Source of the DNA: JBMOGA01 sp049318625
GTDB taxonomy: Bacteria; Pseudomonadota; Alphaproteobacteria; Rhizobiales; Hyphomicrobiaceae
DNA: 64,000 nucleotides
Direction: 5' to 3'
NCBI GenBank assembly: GCA_049318625.1
Contig: JBMOGA010000017.1
Location: 1-64,000 of the forward strand
The notes under the pieces are model-generated. The model searched no databases, was not told the DNA's origin, and saw only the letters and a program-made list of their open reading frames with translations. This document shows, in pieces, positions 25,982 through 34,290 of this stretch. Position 1 is the stretch's first letter; every line of letters begins with the position of its first letter. The translations under genes were made by a program, and so were the position numbers.

Positions 25982-26854
25982 ATGGGATTACGGCTGAAAT
26001 TCAATCTACTACTCGCGGCATGCTTTCTTGTCGGCCTCGCCGCGTCGTCGATCGTTCTATCGATCGTTTCGCGCGAGAACGCCCGCGAGCAGTTGCACGC
26101 CCAGATCGCCGTCTTGCGCGCGCAGGCGCTGGCGGTGCGCAGCTACACGTCGGACGAGATCCGGCCGCTGTTGAACGACATGTCGGAGGTCCAGTTCCTG
26201 CCGCAGACCGTGCCGTCGTTCTCCGCGCATACCGTTTTCGCCAATTTCCGCCAGCGCTTCCCGCATTTCTATTACAAGGAGGCGACGCTCAATCCGACCA
26301 ATCCGTCGGACCTCGCGCTGCCGTGGGAGCGCGAGTTGATCGAGAAGCTGCGCGCCAACCCCAGTCTCCAGGAACTGGTGCAGATCCGCCAGACCGACGC
26401 CGGCAGCCAGTATACCGTGGCCTATCCGCTGACCATCCGCAGCGAAAGCTGTCTGGTTTGCCACTCGACCCCGGCCAAGGCGCCGCCGTCGATGGTCGCC
26501 CTCTATGGTGACAAGAACGGCTTCGGCTGGAAGATGAACGAGACGATCGGCGCGCAGATCATATCGGCGCCGCTCTCGGTCGCCGAGACGCAGTTCTGGG
26601 ATAACCTCAAGCTGCTGATCGGTGCGATGACGGGCATTTTCCTGCTGATCATGGCGCTCATCAACGTGCTGCTCGGCTGGATGGTAATCACACCGGTGCG
26701 CCGCATGGCCGAGATCTCGGAGCGGGTCAGCATGGGCGACGTCTCGCAGCCCGAATACATCCACAACGGCACCGACGAGATCGCGACACTGTCTCAATCG
26801 TTCAACCGGATGCGCCGCAGCCTGGATAACGCGATGAAAATGCTGGAGACTTGA
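25982..26854 (+). CDS. Membrane sensor with DUF3365 (Tll0287-like haem-binding) domain and HAMP domain
   Basis: The 290-residue protein has two transmembrane helices (about 8-29 and 211-236). They enclose a periplasmic DUF3365-type domain with the CLVCH c-type haem motif at 157-161 and the adjacent conserved stretch GDKNGFGWKMNETIGAQIISAPL. A cytoplasmic HAMP domain follows (about 236-288) and the protein ends there, without kinase or cyclase domain. A signal such as redox state or a gas could be relayed by the HAMP to a separate partner. The Ser/Thr kinase gene starts 58 bases downstream and is the obvious candidate. Confidence 0.82.
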   Translation: MGLRLKFNLLLAACFLVGLAASSIVLSIVSRENAREQLHAQIAVLRAQALAVRSYTSDEIRPLLNDMSEVQFLPQTVPSFSAHTVFANFRQRFPHFYYKEATLNPTNPSDLALPWERELIEKLRANPSLQELVQIRQTDAGSQYTVAYPLTIRSESCLVCHSTPAKAPPSMVALYGDKNGFGWKMNETIGAQIISAPLSVAETQFWDNLKLLIGAMTGIFLLIMALINVLLGWMVITPVRRMAEISERVSMGDVSQPEYIHNGTDEIATLSQSFNRMRRSLDNAMKMLET

Positions 26855-26869
26855 TTGCGGGTGCAATCA
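26852..26869 (+). promoter_or_regulatory. Short stem-loop at the stop codon of the sensor gene
   Basis: TGATTGC (26852-26858) pairs perfectly with GCAATCA (26863-26869) over the loop GGGT, and includes the TGA stop. No T-run follows. It may slow readthrough into the kinase gene, or act as a DNA-binding site because it shares the GATTGC/GCAATC arms of the dyad at 25883. Confidence 0.35.
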
Positions 26870-26912
26870 CGCTCCGGCGACCGGTCCGCCGCCTCGGTCG
26901 GACAGTTGGAGA

Positions 26913-28349
26913 ATGACCACGATGGCTTCGCAGGAGGCTGACAAGCAGGGGCACGCCAGACCGGGCACCGGGTCGATGCCCGCCACGGTCGGCAAGTATC
27001 GCGTCGAGGGCGTGATCGGCCGCGGCGCCATCGGCATCGTCTACAAGGGCCACGACCCGTCGATCGACCGCCCCGTCGCCATCAAGTCGCTGCGCCAGGA
27101 CGTGCTGGACGAGGTCGACGACCGCGGCGCCCTGCTCAAGCGGTTCGCCCACGAGGCCCGCTCCGCCGGCCGCTGCCAGCACCCCAACATCGTCACCGTC
27201 TACGACTACGTCGAGCACGACGGCGCGCCCTACATCATCATGGAGTTCGTCGCCGCCGGCACGCTCGAGACGGTGACGCGGTCCGGCGCCAAGTTGCCGC
27301 TGCGCCAGGTCGGCGAGATCATGGTCCAGCTGCTGATGGCGCTCGATCATGCCCACGGCAAGGGCGTGATCCACCGCGACGTCAAGCCGGCCAACATTCT
27401 GTGCCCGGCCGCCACCACCATCAAGGTGACCGACTTCGGCGTTGCCCGCTTCCAGAACATGGGTCTGACCGCCCAGGGCGGCGGCATTGCGCTCGGCACG
27501 CCGAACTACATGGCGCCCGAGCAGTTCCTCGGCCGGCCGGTCGATGCCCGCACCGACCTGTTCGCTGCCGGCATCGTGCTCTACCAGCTGCTGACCGGCA
27601 CAAAGCCGTTCCTGGCCGCCGACCTGCCGAACCTGATGCGCAAGCTGCTGAACGAATCCGCGCCGACCATCTCGCTGCTGCGCCCCGACCTGTGGCGCTT
27701 CGACGAGGTCGTGCAGCGGGCGATGGCACGCAACCCGACCGACCGTTACCAGACCGCCGACATCTTCATCGCCGCCATCAATCGCGCCATGGAGCATTCG
27801 GGCGAGGCGTCCGAGGCCCCGCTCCTCGACCTCACCAAGCTGTCGCACGCCAAACCGGCCGACTCCGACAGCGGCAGCAGCCGTGACCTCAGCCGCACCA
27901 TGGCCGAGCGGCTGACGCCGCGCACCATGGACTCCGTCGAGCAGGCGCTGGCCCGCGCCATCGGCCCGATCGCCCGCATCGTCGTCCGCAAGGCCGCCAA
28001 GGAAGCGACCGACGCCGACAAGATGCTGAGTGCAATGTGCGCCCAGATCCCGATCGAGAAGGAAGCCGTCCGCTTCCGCTCGGCCGCCGAGGCCTTCCTG
28101 CGCAAGGACGAGGGCGTCGCCGCGATCCAGCTCGACGCCGTGATCTCCGAGCAGGAAATCCGTCAGGCCACCGAGTTGCTGTTGCCGCTGATCGGTCCCG
28201 TCGCCAAGATCTTCGCCGAGCGCCACGCCGCCACCGCGGTCGGGCGCGAGGACTATTACGAGCATCTGGCCGAGGCGATCCCGTCGGCGGCGGAGCGGGA
28301 GGCGTTCCTGAAGGCCTGCCGCAACGCGCCCGCCGGGCGCAAGACCTGA
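26913..28349 (+). CDS. Soluble PknB-like Ser/Thr protein kinase with two C-terminal repeat modules
   Basis: Residues about 28-295 form a complete Hanks-type kinase: glycine loop GRGAIG (36-41), ATP lysine 58 in VAIK, catalytic HRDVKPAN (154-161), DFG (174-176) and APE (201-203). There is no membrane helix or PASTA domain. After a Ser/Asp-rich linker (about 296-340) come two related modules of about 52 residues (342-396 and 419-470), each starting with an IGP(I/V)A(R/K)I core. The neighbouring cyclase ends with a third copy. The kinase is flanked by the haem-type sensor and the cyclase, 13 bases before the latter, and so probably acts in a sensor-kinase-cyclase relay. Targets are unknown. Confidence 0.9.
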   Translation: MTTMASQEADKQGHARPGTGSMPATVGKYRVEGVIGRGAIGIVYKGHDPSIDRPVAIKSLRQDVLDEVDDRGALLKRFAHEARSAGRCQHPNIVTVYDYVEHDGAPYIIMEFVAAGTLETVTRSGAKLPLRQVGEIMVQLLMALDHAHGKGVIHRDVKPANILCPAATTIKVTDFGVARFQNMGLTAQGGGIALGTPNYMAPEQFLGRPVDARTDLFAAGIVLYQLLTGTKPFLAADLPNLMRKLLNESAPTISLLRPDLWRFDEVVQRAMARNPTDRYQTADIFIAAINRAMEHSGEASEAPLLDLTKLSHAKPADSDSGSSRDLSRTMAERLTPRTMDSVEQALARAIGPIARIVVRKAAKEATDADKMLSAMCAQIPIEKEAVRFRSAAEAFLRKDEGVAAIQLDAVISEQEIRQATELLLPLIGPVAKIFAERHAATAVGREDYYEHLAEAIPSAAEREAFLKACRNAPAGRKT

Positions 28350-28362
28350 GGGCCGACGCGCG

Positions 28363-29316
28363 ATGTCACCATCCGACCAGATCGGGGGAGGCCGCGGACA
28401 CGGGCACGGAAAGCGCAAGCTGCGCGCCATCCTCGCCGCCGATATCGCCAACTTCTCCGGCCGCGTCTCGGTCAACGAGACCAACGCGCTTAGCGAGCTG
28501 TCGGCGGTGCTGAAGATCGCCCGCGAGGCGGTCAACCGCTTCGACGGCCAGCTCATCAGCATGACCGGCGACGGCCTGTTCGTGCTGTTCGAGAGCGCCG
28601 TCGACGCCGTCGAATGCGCTCTCGAGATCCAGACCGGCCTGCGCGGCATCCAGGCCAGCCGCGGCATGCCGCTGCGCATCGGCCTGCACCTCGGCGAGGT
28701 GCTGTTCGAGGACAACATTGCCTGCGGCGAGGCGCTGAACATCGCCGCCCGCCTCGAAAGTCTCGCCGACCCCGGCGGCATCCTCGTATCCGGCGCCGTG
28801 TTCGATGCGGTCTCCGCCCGCATCCCCGCCACGTTCGAGCCGCGCGGGATGCCCCGCTTGAAGAACATTCCCCGCCAGATCACGACGTTCGCCGTGCGCC
28901 CCTCGGGCCCGGCCGCGTTCCCGGCCGATGCAACGGATGGCGACCCCCTGGACCGCACGGTCGAGGCGTCCTACGCCACACTGAAGATGGCGGCCGGCCC
29001 CTTCATGGGCGCGCCGGACCCGGCCGCCGCCGCACCACCCCCGCCGCCGCCCGTCTTCGCACCCGCCCCGGTCCCGGACGCGCCCATACCCGCTGCGCCA
29101 CCAGAGGACACCCCGGTGTGGCCGCCGACCGGCGATGCGGTGGCCGTTCTCCTGGACACGTTGACGATCTACGTGGGGCCGGTTGCCCGCATCGTGCTGC
29201 CGCGCGCCTGCAAGACCGCGACGACGTGGGATCAGCTGCTCGACCTGCTGGAACAGTCGATCCCCAGCGCTGGCGACCGCCGGTTCTTCCGCGCCGAGAT
29301 CAAGCGGCGATTGTGA
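28363..29316 (+). CDS. Class III adenylate/guanylate cyclase with proline-rich linker and C-terminal IGPVARI-type module
   Basis: The cyclase domain covers about 18-180. Metal aspartates are seen in ILAADIANFS (Asp27) and SMTGDGLFVLF (Asp70), and the transition-state pair in ALNIAAR (Asn126, Arg130). It would make cAMP or cGMP from the nucleotide triphosphate. After a long Pro/Ala linker (about 217-255) residues 258-317 contain VGPVARIVLPRACK and the SIPSAGDRRFF ending, matching the tandem modules of the neighbouring kinase. The protein is soluble and has no sensory domain of its own. The substrate-specifying residues were not resolved, so cAMP is only the more likely product. Confidence 0.9.
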   Translation: MSPSDQIGGGRGHGHGKRKLRAILAADIANFSGRVSVNETNALSELSAVLKIAREAVNRFDGQLISMTGDGLFVLFESAVDAVECALEIQTGLRGIQASRGMPLRIGLHLGEVLFEDNIACGEALNIAARLESLADPGGILVSGAVFDAVSARIPATFEPRGMPRLKNIPRQITTFAVRPSGPAAFPADATDGDPLDRTVEASYATLKMAAGPFMGAPDPAAAAPPPPPPVFAPAPVPDAPIPAAPPEDTPVWPPTGDAVAVLLDTLTIYVGPVARIVLPRACKTATTWDQLLDLLEQSIPSAGDRRFFRAEIKRRL

Positions 29317-29355
29317 AAGTGGGGCTGAGAGGTCACCCGCCCGCCCTCAATCGCC

Positions 29356-30351
29356 TCACCCGCCCTGGGCCTGCACGCCCGCCGCCTTGGCCACCGCCGC
29401 CCAACGCTGGATCTCGGCCTGCTGGTAGACCTTGAAATCGGCTGGCCCGCGCACGTTCACCGCGATGCCCTGCTGGATCGCCCGGTCGCGCAGGCCGGGC
29501 TTGGCCAGCGCCGCGACCACCACCTCGGTGAGCCGCGCCAGCGCCGGCGCCGGCGTCTTGGCGGGGGCGAACAGTGCGAGCCAGCTGTCGGCCTCGCCCC
29601 CGGTCACACCCTGCTCGCTGAGACGCGGGATGTCCGGCAGCTGCGGCGCCCGCTGCGACGACGCCACCGCGAGCCCCTTCATGAGATTGCCCTGGATCAG
29701 CCCCAGCACCGACGGCAGCGTCGCGAACGCGAGGTCGATGCGGTCGGCGACCACCTCCTGCGCCATCGGCGCGGCGCCACGGAACGGCACGTGCTGCATG
29801 TCCGTGCCGGTCAGTGTCTTGAACAGCTCCATGGCGAGGTGCGAGCCGGAGCCGAGCCCGGTCGAGCCGTAGTTCAGCTTGCCCGGCTCCTTCTTCGCGA
29901 GCGCCACGAGTTCAGCAACCGACCCGGCGCCGAGCCCGTTGCGCACCACCAGCACATGCTGCAGGTCGGCGAGCCCGGCGATCGGCGCGAAGTCCGTGAC
30001 CGGGTCGTAGCCCGGCTCCTTGAGCAGGAATGCGTTGGCGGCGTGGGTCTGGTTGTTGCCGAGCACGATGTGATGGCCGTCGGCGTCGGCGCGGGCGATG
30101 TCGCGGGTCCCGACCGCGCCCGAAGCGCCCGGACGGTTCTCGACCACCACCGCCTGACCGAACGTCGCCTGCATGTCCTCGGCGAGGATGCGGGCGAGTG
30201 CGTCGGTCGGCCCGCCGGCCGGATAGGGCACCACGAGGCGAACGACCTTGCTCGGAAACGCTGCGGTCTGGGCCCCTGCAGTGCCGGACAGCAGCGGCAG
30301 CGCGGCAGCGCCCCCCATCAAAGCCAGCGCATCGCGGCGGGAAAGTGCCAT
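29356..30351 (-). CDS. Bug/TctC-family tripartite tricarboxylate transporter substrate-binding protein
   Basis: The 331-residue periplasmic protein begins with a SRRDALALMGG twin-arginine-like signal ending near AGAQT. The Bug family pattern follows: FPSKVVRLVVPYPAGGPTDALAR near residue 33-55, VVENRPGASGAVGTRD near 76-91 and GSGSHLAMELF near residue 167. Such proteins bind organic acids or other small carboxylates. No TctA/TctB membrane genes are present here, which is common because Bug proteins greatly outnumber transporters. It is convergent with the cyclase gene. Confidence 0.9.
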   Translation of the reverse strand: MALSRRDALALMGGAAALPLLSGTAGAQTAAFPSKVVRLVVPYPAGGPTDALARILAEDMQATFGQAVVVENRPGASGAVGTRDIARADADGHHIVLGNNQTHAANAFLLKEPGYDPVTDFAPIAGLADLQHVLVVRNGLGAGSVAELVALAKKEPGKLNYGSTGLGSGSHLAMELFKTLTGTDMQHVPFRGAAPMAQEVVADRIDLAFATLPSVLGLIQGNLMKGLAVASSQRAPQLPDIPRLSEQGVTGGEADSWLALFAPAKTPAPALARLTEVVVAALAKPGLRDRAIQQGIAVNVRGPADFKVYQQAEIQRWAAVAKAAGVQAQGG

Positions 30352-30502
30352 CTTGTTTGTTTCCTCGTGTCAGGTTTGACGAAATGGGACCCATCCCCGG
30401 GGCCGGCGATCTGATAGCATGGTCCACGTCCCGCCTGGAACGGGTCCGCGTGGCCGTGCCGGGCCACCGCCGCTCCGTCAATCCCGTACGTGTGGAGATG
30501 CC

Positions 30503-31273
30503 GTGCTCTGGATCGTGAAGCTCACGGTCACGCCGCTGCTTGTCGGCCTCGTCAGCCTCGCCGCGCGCCGCTGGGGGCCGACCATGGGCGGCCTGCTGAT
30601 GGCGATGCCGTGGATGACCGGGCCGATCCTGTTCTTCCTGGCGCTGGAGCGCGGACCGGTGTTTGCCCGTGAGATGTGCGTCGGCGTCGAACTCGGCGCC
30701 GCCGGCATCGGCGCCTGGGCGCTCGCCTACGCGGGCCTCGCGCGGCGGGCGCGGTGGCCGGTGTGCCTCGCCGCCGCCATCGCCGGCTACGTGGCCTCGG
30801 GCCTGTTGCTCGGCAGCGTGCCGTTCGCGCTGACCGGCGCCGCGCTGCTCGCTTACGCGGCCCTCATCGGCACCTTCATCATCGTGCCGCGCCCGCCCGA
30901 GCCCGATGTGGTGCGCGGCCTGCCGTGGTGGGACATCCCCGTGCGCATGGCCGCGACCGCCCTGCTGGTCGCCATCATCGTCACGACGTCCGGCATTCTC
31001 GGTCCGCAGTACTCCGGCATCGCCGCCACCTACCCGGTGATCGCCACGGTCGTCACCACGTTCACGCATCACCGCTGGGGCGCACCCGCCACCATCCGGC
31101 TGCTGCGTGCCATGGTGCTGTCGCTGCAGGCGTTCACGACGTTCTTCCTGGTCGTCGGTTCGACGATCGAGAGCCTCGGAACCGTGCCGGCGTTCGCGCT
31201 CGCGCTGGCGACCGCTCTCACCATCGCCGGCCTCGTGATCACGCTGGTGCGCAGCGGCGTCGTCAAGAGCTGA
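30503..31273 (+). CDS. Multi-pass inner-membrane protein of unknown function
   Basis: The 256-residue protein consists almost entirely of about eight hydrophobic helices with short loops. Notable segments are GPTMGGLLMAMPWMTGPILFF near residue 21-41 and a cytoplasmic-looking RPPEPDVVRGLPWWDIPVR near residue 132-150. I recognise no catalytic or transport signature. The GTG at 30503 is preferred because GGAG lies six bases upstream, and the upstream frame is proline/arginine rich and unlike protein. It is divergent from the Bug-protein gene. It could be a small transporter. Confidence 0.65.
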   Translation: MLWIVKLTVTPLLVGLVSLAARRWGPTMGGLLMAMPWMTGPILFFLALERGPVFAREMCVGVELGAAGIGAWALAYAGLARRARWPVCLAAAIAGYVASGLLLGSVPFALTGAALLAYAALIGTFIIVPRPPEPDVVRGLPWWDIPVRMAATALLVAIIVTTSGILGPQYSGIAATYPVIATVVTTFTHHRWGAPATIRLLRAMVLSLQAFTTFFLVVGSTIESLGTVPAFALALATALTIAGLVITLVRSGVVKS

Positions 31274-31313
31274 TGCGAGCCGCACCGGCCTCGCCCGAAC
31301 GCCCGACGTTTCC

Positions 31314-32240
31314 TCAGCCGGCGGGAGCGGCTTTCGGCTTGCGCCCGGGACGCGGCGGCAGGGCCTTGAGGTAGGCCGCCATGGCACGACGGTCATCCGG
31401 CGAAAGCTTTGCAGTGTTCTCGATCACCTCCCCCATGCTGCCGGCCACCGCATTGCCCTCGGGCGCAAGCCCGTTCGCCAGAAACGAGGTCAGATCCGAC
31501 ACCGACCACGCGGCCAGACCATCCTCGTGCGGTGTGATGTTCGCCACCCAACCCTTGCCCTCGGGGTTGGGACCGCCCGCGAACCGATACGCGGGATCGA
31601 TACCTCCGAGGACGCCGCGACGGCTGTGACACTCGGCACAATGACCCGGTCCTTCGACGAGATAGGCGCCGCGGTTCACCACCGCGTCCTTAGATGGGTC
31701 CGGCGTGAACGGGCGCCCATCGAGATAGACGAGCTTCCAAAGCCCGAGGCCGGCGCGGACGTTGAAGGGGAACGGCAGCTCGTGCGGCTGCGACGGCGTC
31801 GGATCGGAAGGCAGCGTGCGCAGGAACGCGAACAGATCCCGCACGTCGTCGACGGCCATGCGCTGATACGACGTGTAGGGGAACGACGGATAGAGATGCT
31901 CGCCGTTGCGGCCGACGCCCTTGAGCATGGCGCCGAGGAACTGCGCCTCGGTCCACGCGCCGATCCCGGCCTTGGCATCAGGCGAGATGTTGGGCGCTCG
32001 GAAGGTGCCGAATGGCGAATGCAGGGCCAGCCCACCGCCGAGCTTCAGACGGTCGTCCTGCTTCGGCGTCGCGTGGCAGGCGGCACACCCCCCGATATGG
32101 AACAGGGTCTCGCCGTTGGCGAGGTTCGCCGTCCTCGGCTTCAACGCGTCCTGCGCGAATGGTGCGGGCAGAGAAATCGTGTAAACCGCCAGGGCCGCGA
32201 CGACCGCCACGACCAGAACTCCGACCCGACTGCGCCGCAT
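31314..32240 (-). CDS. Exported dihaem cytochrome c
   Basis: The 308-residue protein has a signal/anchor helix (about 7-24) and two c-type haem sites, CAACH at 52-56 and CAECH at 201-205, each in a domain of about 130 residues. The pattern GCAACHATPKQDD with FGTFRAPNISPD follows the cytochrome subunit of membrane alcohol/gluconate dehydrogenases and related dihaem cytochromes. It probably shuttles electrons in the periplasm from a dehydrogenase not encoded nearby. It lies 93 bases after a cytochrome c-prime gene on the same strand. Confidence 0.88.
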   Translation of the reverse strand: MRRSRVGVLVVAVVAALAVYTISLPAPFAQDALKPRTANLANGETLFHIGGCAACHATPKQDDRLKLGGGLALHSPFGTFRAPNISPDAKAGIGAWTEAQFLGAMLKGVGRNGEHLYPSFPYTSYQRMAVDDVRDLFAFLRTLPSDPTPSQPHELPFPFNVRAGLGLWKLVYLDGRPFTPDPSKDAVVNRGAYLVEGPGHCAECHSRRGVLGGIDPAYRFAGGPNPEGKGWVANITPHEDGLAAWSVSDLTSFLANGLAPEGNAVAGSMGEVIENTAKLSPDDRRAMAAYLKALPPRPGRKPKAAPAG

Positions 32241-32333
32241 CGATCCTCTCCGGTGTTCACAAGAGCAGACAGCCGCGACCCTGTTCGGGCGCGCGGCTGC
32301 CATGGAGTTTGCACGGAACGAGCGGGCCGAATT

Positions 32334-32810
32334 CTACTGCTTCAGCTTCTTGAAGCTTTCGGCGAGCGTCGGCGCGAAACCGTCGGACTCCTTGTGGCAA
32401 CCGCCACAGCTGCGCAGCACGGGCTGGTAAGCCGTCTTGAAGCTGGCCTCGTCCTTGATGGCGCTCGCGGCGTCCTTGGCCGTCTTGGCGAAGGCATCGA
32501 CGGCGGCGTTGAAGTCGGCGCGCGCCTGCCAGATCTTCGGCGACGCATCGGTGTTCCCACCGGTCTTGGAATCGTCAGGGAACAGAGTCTTGAAGCGCTC
32601 TGCCTCGGTCTGATACACCTTGAGCCCGGCCTGCACCTTTTCGAGATCGAACGGTGCTTCGCCCTTGCTCATCAGGAAGCTGGCACGACCACCGGTTGCG
32701 ATGTTCTTCATCGAGTCACGGCGCTTCTGAACCGCATCCAGGTTCTGAGCGTAGACCGCAGTGGCACCGACCGCAATAGCGGCGAGGACAGAGATCGTAC
32801 GGAGCATCAT
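32334..32810 (-). CDS. Cytochrome c-prime (class II cytochrome c)
   Basis: The 158-residue protein has a signal peptide (hydrophobic core about 5-20, cleavage near VYAQ). The helical body has the haem motif CGGCH at 135-139 close to the C-terminus, as in class II cytochromes. Conserved features near the N-terminus include the RRDSMKNIA stretch typical of the family. Cytochromes c-prime bind NO or CO and protect against nitrosative stress, or carry electrons. It probably shares a transcript with the dihaem cytochrome downstream. Confidence 0.9.
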   Translation of the reverse strand: MMLRTISVLAAIAVGATAVYAQNLDAVQKRRDSMKNIATGGRASFLMSKGEAPFDLEKVQAGLKVYQTEAERFKTLFPDDSKTGGNTDASPKIWQARADFNAAVDAFAKTAKDAASAIKDEASFKTAYQPVLRSCGGCHKESDGFAPTLAESFKKLKQ

Positions 32811-32983
32811 CGAGCAGTTCCCCTGATTTCATCTGTCACCGCCTGCACGGCGGCGTTCGGCCCAGCCCCTTCGGGCAGGCCTGCCCGTTTTCCATCGAGT
32901 CCGACCCAAGTCAACCGACGAAAGTCCCGGTCACGGGACTGTGAAAACCTGTCATCGCGGCGTGCCCTCACACGCCTCGACGG

Positions 32984-34144
32984 TCACATCCGCTTCGCCA
33001 CTTCCTCCAGCATGACTTCGGTGGCGCCGCCCCCGATCGCCTGGACGCGCGCATCGCGCGACATCCGCTCGACCGCCGTCTCGCGCATGTACCCGGTGCC
33101 GCCGTGGAACTGCACGCAATCGTACAGCACCCGATTGACCAGCGTGCCGCACAGCGCCTTCAGCATCGACACTTCCTTGGTGACGACATCGCCCTTGGCA
33201 TCGCGCCAGGCCGTGTTGTAGAGCAACGCGCGCGCCGCCTCGACTTCGGACGCCCGCTCCGCGAGCCGCTGGCGAATCACCTGTTTCTCCCACAGCGCGC
33301 CGCCGAACGCCTGCCGCGTCTTCACCCAGTCGAGCGTCAACTCGAGCGCCTTGCTCGCCTCCCCGATGGCCTGCGCGGCCAGCACGATCCGCTCGTTCTG
33401 CAGATTGCGCACAAGAGCGTAGAAGCCCTGTCCTTCCGCGCCGATCCGGTTCTCGTCGGGCACGAAGCAGTTCTCGAAAACGAGTTCGGCCGTATCGCTC
33501 GAACGCCAGCCCGTCTTGTCGAGATGGCGGGCCACCCTGAAGCCGGGCATGCCCTTCTCGACCGCCAGCATCGTCATGCGCCGGTGGCGGCCGCCGTCGC
33601 CGTCGGTCGTCTTGGCGGCGACGAACACGAGGTCGGCCAACGCCCCGTTGGTGATGAACATCTTGGCGCCGTCGATCACGTAGCCGCCGGCCACCTTGCG
33701 CGCCGTCGTCCGCATGCTGGCGAGATCGGAGCCGGCATCCGCCTCGGTCATGGCCACGGCGGTGATCACCCGGCCCGAGGTGACACCTGGCATCCAGCGC
33801 GCGTGCTGTTCGGCCGTGCCGCCGTGAAACAGGTGCGGCGAGGCCATGTCGGTGTGCACGAGCACGGTGATGGCGAAGCCGCCATACGTGGAGCGGCCGA
33901 GTTCTTCCGCCAGCACCACGTTGGCCATCGTGTCGAGCCCCGAGCCGCCGTAGGCCGGGTCGTAGCGCATGCCGAGCAGCCCGAGCGCGCCCATCTCGTG
34001 AAGGATTTCGCGCGGCACGAAGCCCTGTGTCTCCCACGCGTCGGCCGCGGGCAGCACGCGGTCGGCGAGAAACCGCCGGATGGTGTCGCGCAGCATTTCG
34101 TGAATGTCGGTGAAATAGGGCCAGGCCGTTGGATCCGTCGGCAT
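32984..34144 (-). CDS. Acyl-CoA dehydrogenase
   Basis: This FAD enzyme introduces a double bond into an acyl-CoA. The 386 residues include the family pattern EELGRSTYGG near residue 76, AMTEADAGSDLASMRTTA near 120-137, GAKMFITNGALADLVFVAAK near 147-166, ERIVLAAQAIGEASKALE near residue 247 and the C-terminal FHGGTGYMRET. Start at MPTDPTAWPY fits the family N-terminus; the longer open frame upstream is not convincing. It stands alone between a cytochrome c-prime gene and a divergent creatininase-family gene, so the substrate is unknown. Confidence 0.9.
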   Translation of the reverse strand: MPTDPTAWPYFTDIHEMLRDTIRRFLADRVLPAADAWETQGFVPREILHEMGALGLLGMRYDPAYGGSGLDTMANVVLAEELGRSTYGGFAITVLVHTDMASPHLFHGGTAEQHARWMPGVTSGRVITAVAMTEADAGSDLASMRTTARKVAGGYVIDGAKMFITNGALADLVFVAAKTTDGDGGRHRRMTMLAVEKGMPGFRVARHLDKTGWRSSDTAELVFENCFVPDENRIGAEGQGFYALVRNLQNERIVLAAQAIGEASKALELTLDWVKTRQAFGGALWEKQVIRQRLAERASEVEAARALLYNTAWRDAKGDVVTKEVSMLKALCGTLVNRVLYDCVQFHGGTGYMRETAVERMSRDARVQAIGGGATEVMLEEVAKRM

Positions 34145-34290
34145 CTCGCTCTTTCCTTTGCGTACCGGCCGCACCCTGGCATCCGGCCCATGGCCTCGCA
34201 ACGGTTACCACCCTCGCACCCGGCGGTTGATCGCCGACGGCACTTCCCCCACTCTGCGACTCCTCGACCGTGCCGAAAAGGGAGACCGGA

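Noticed and set aside
26802..28958. 718-codon minus-strand frame across kinase and cyclase
   Set aside because: Antisense to genes with HRD, DFG and cyclase metal motifs; no domain recognised in it.
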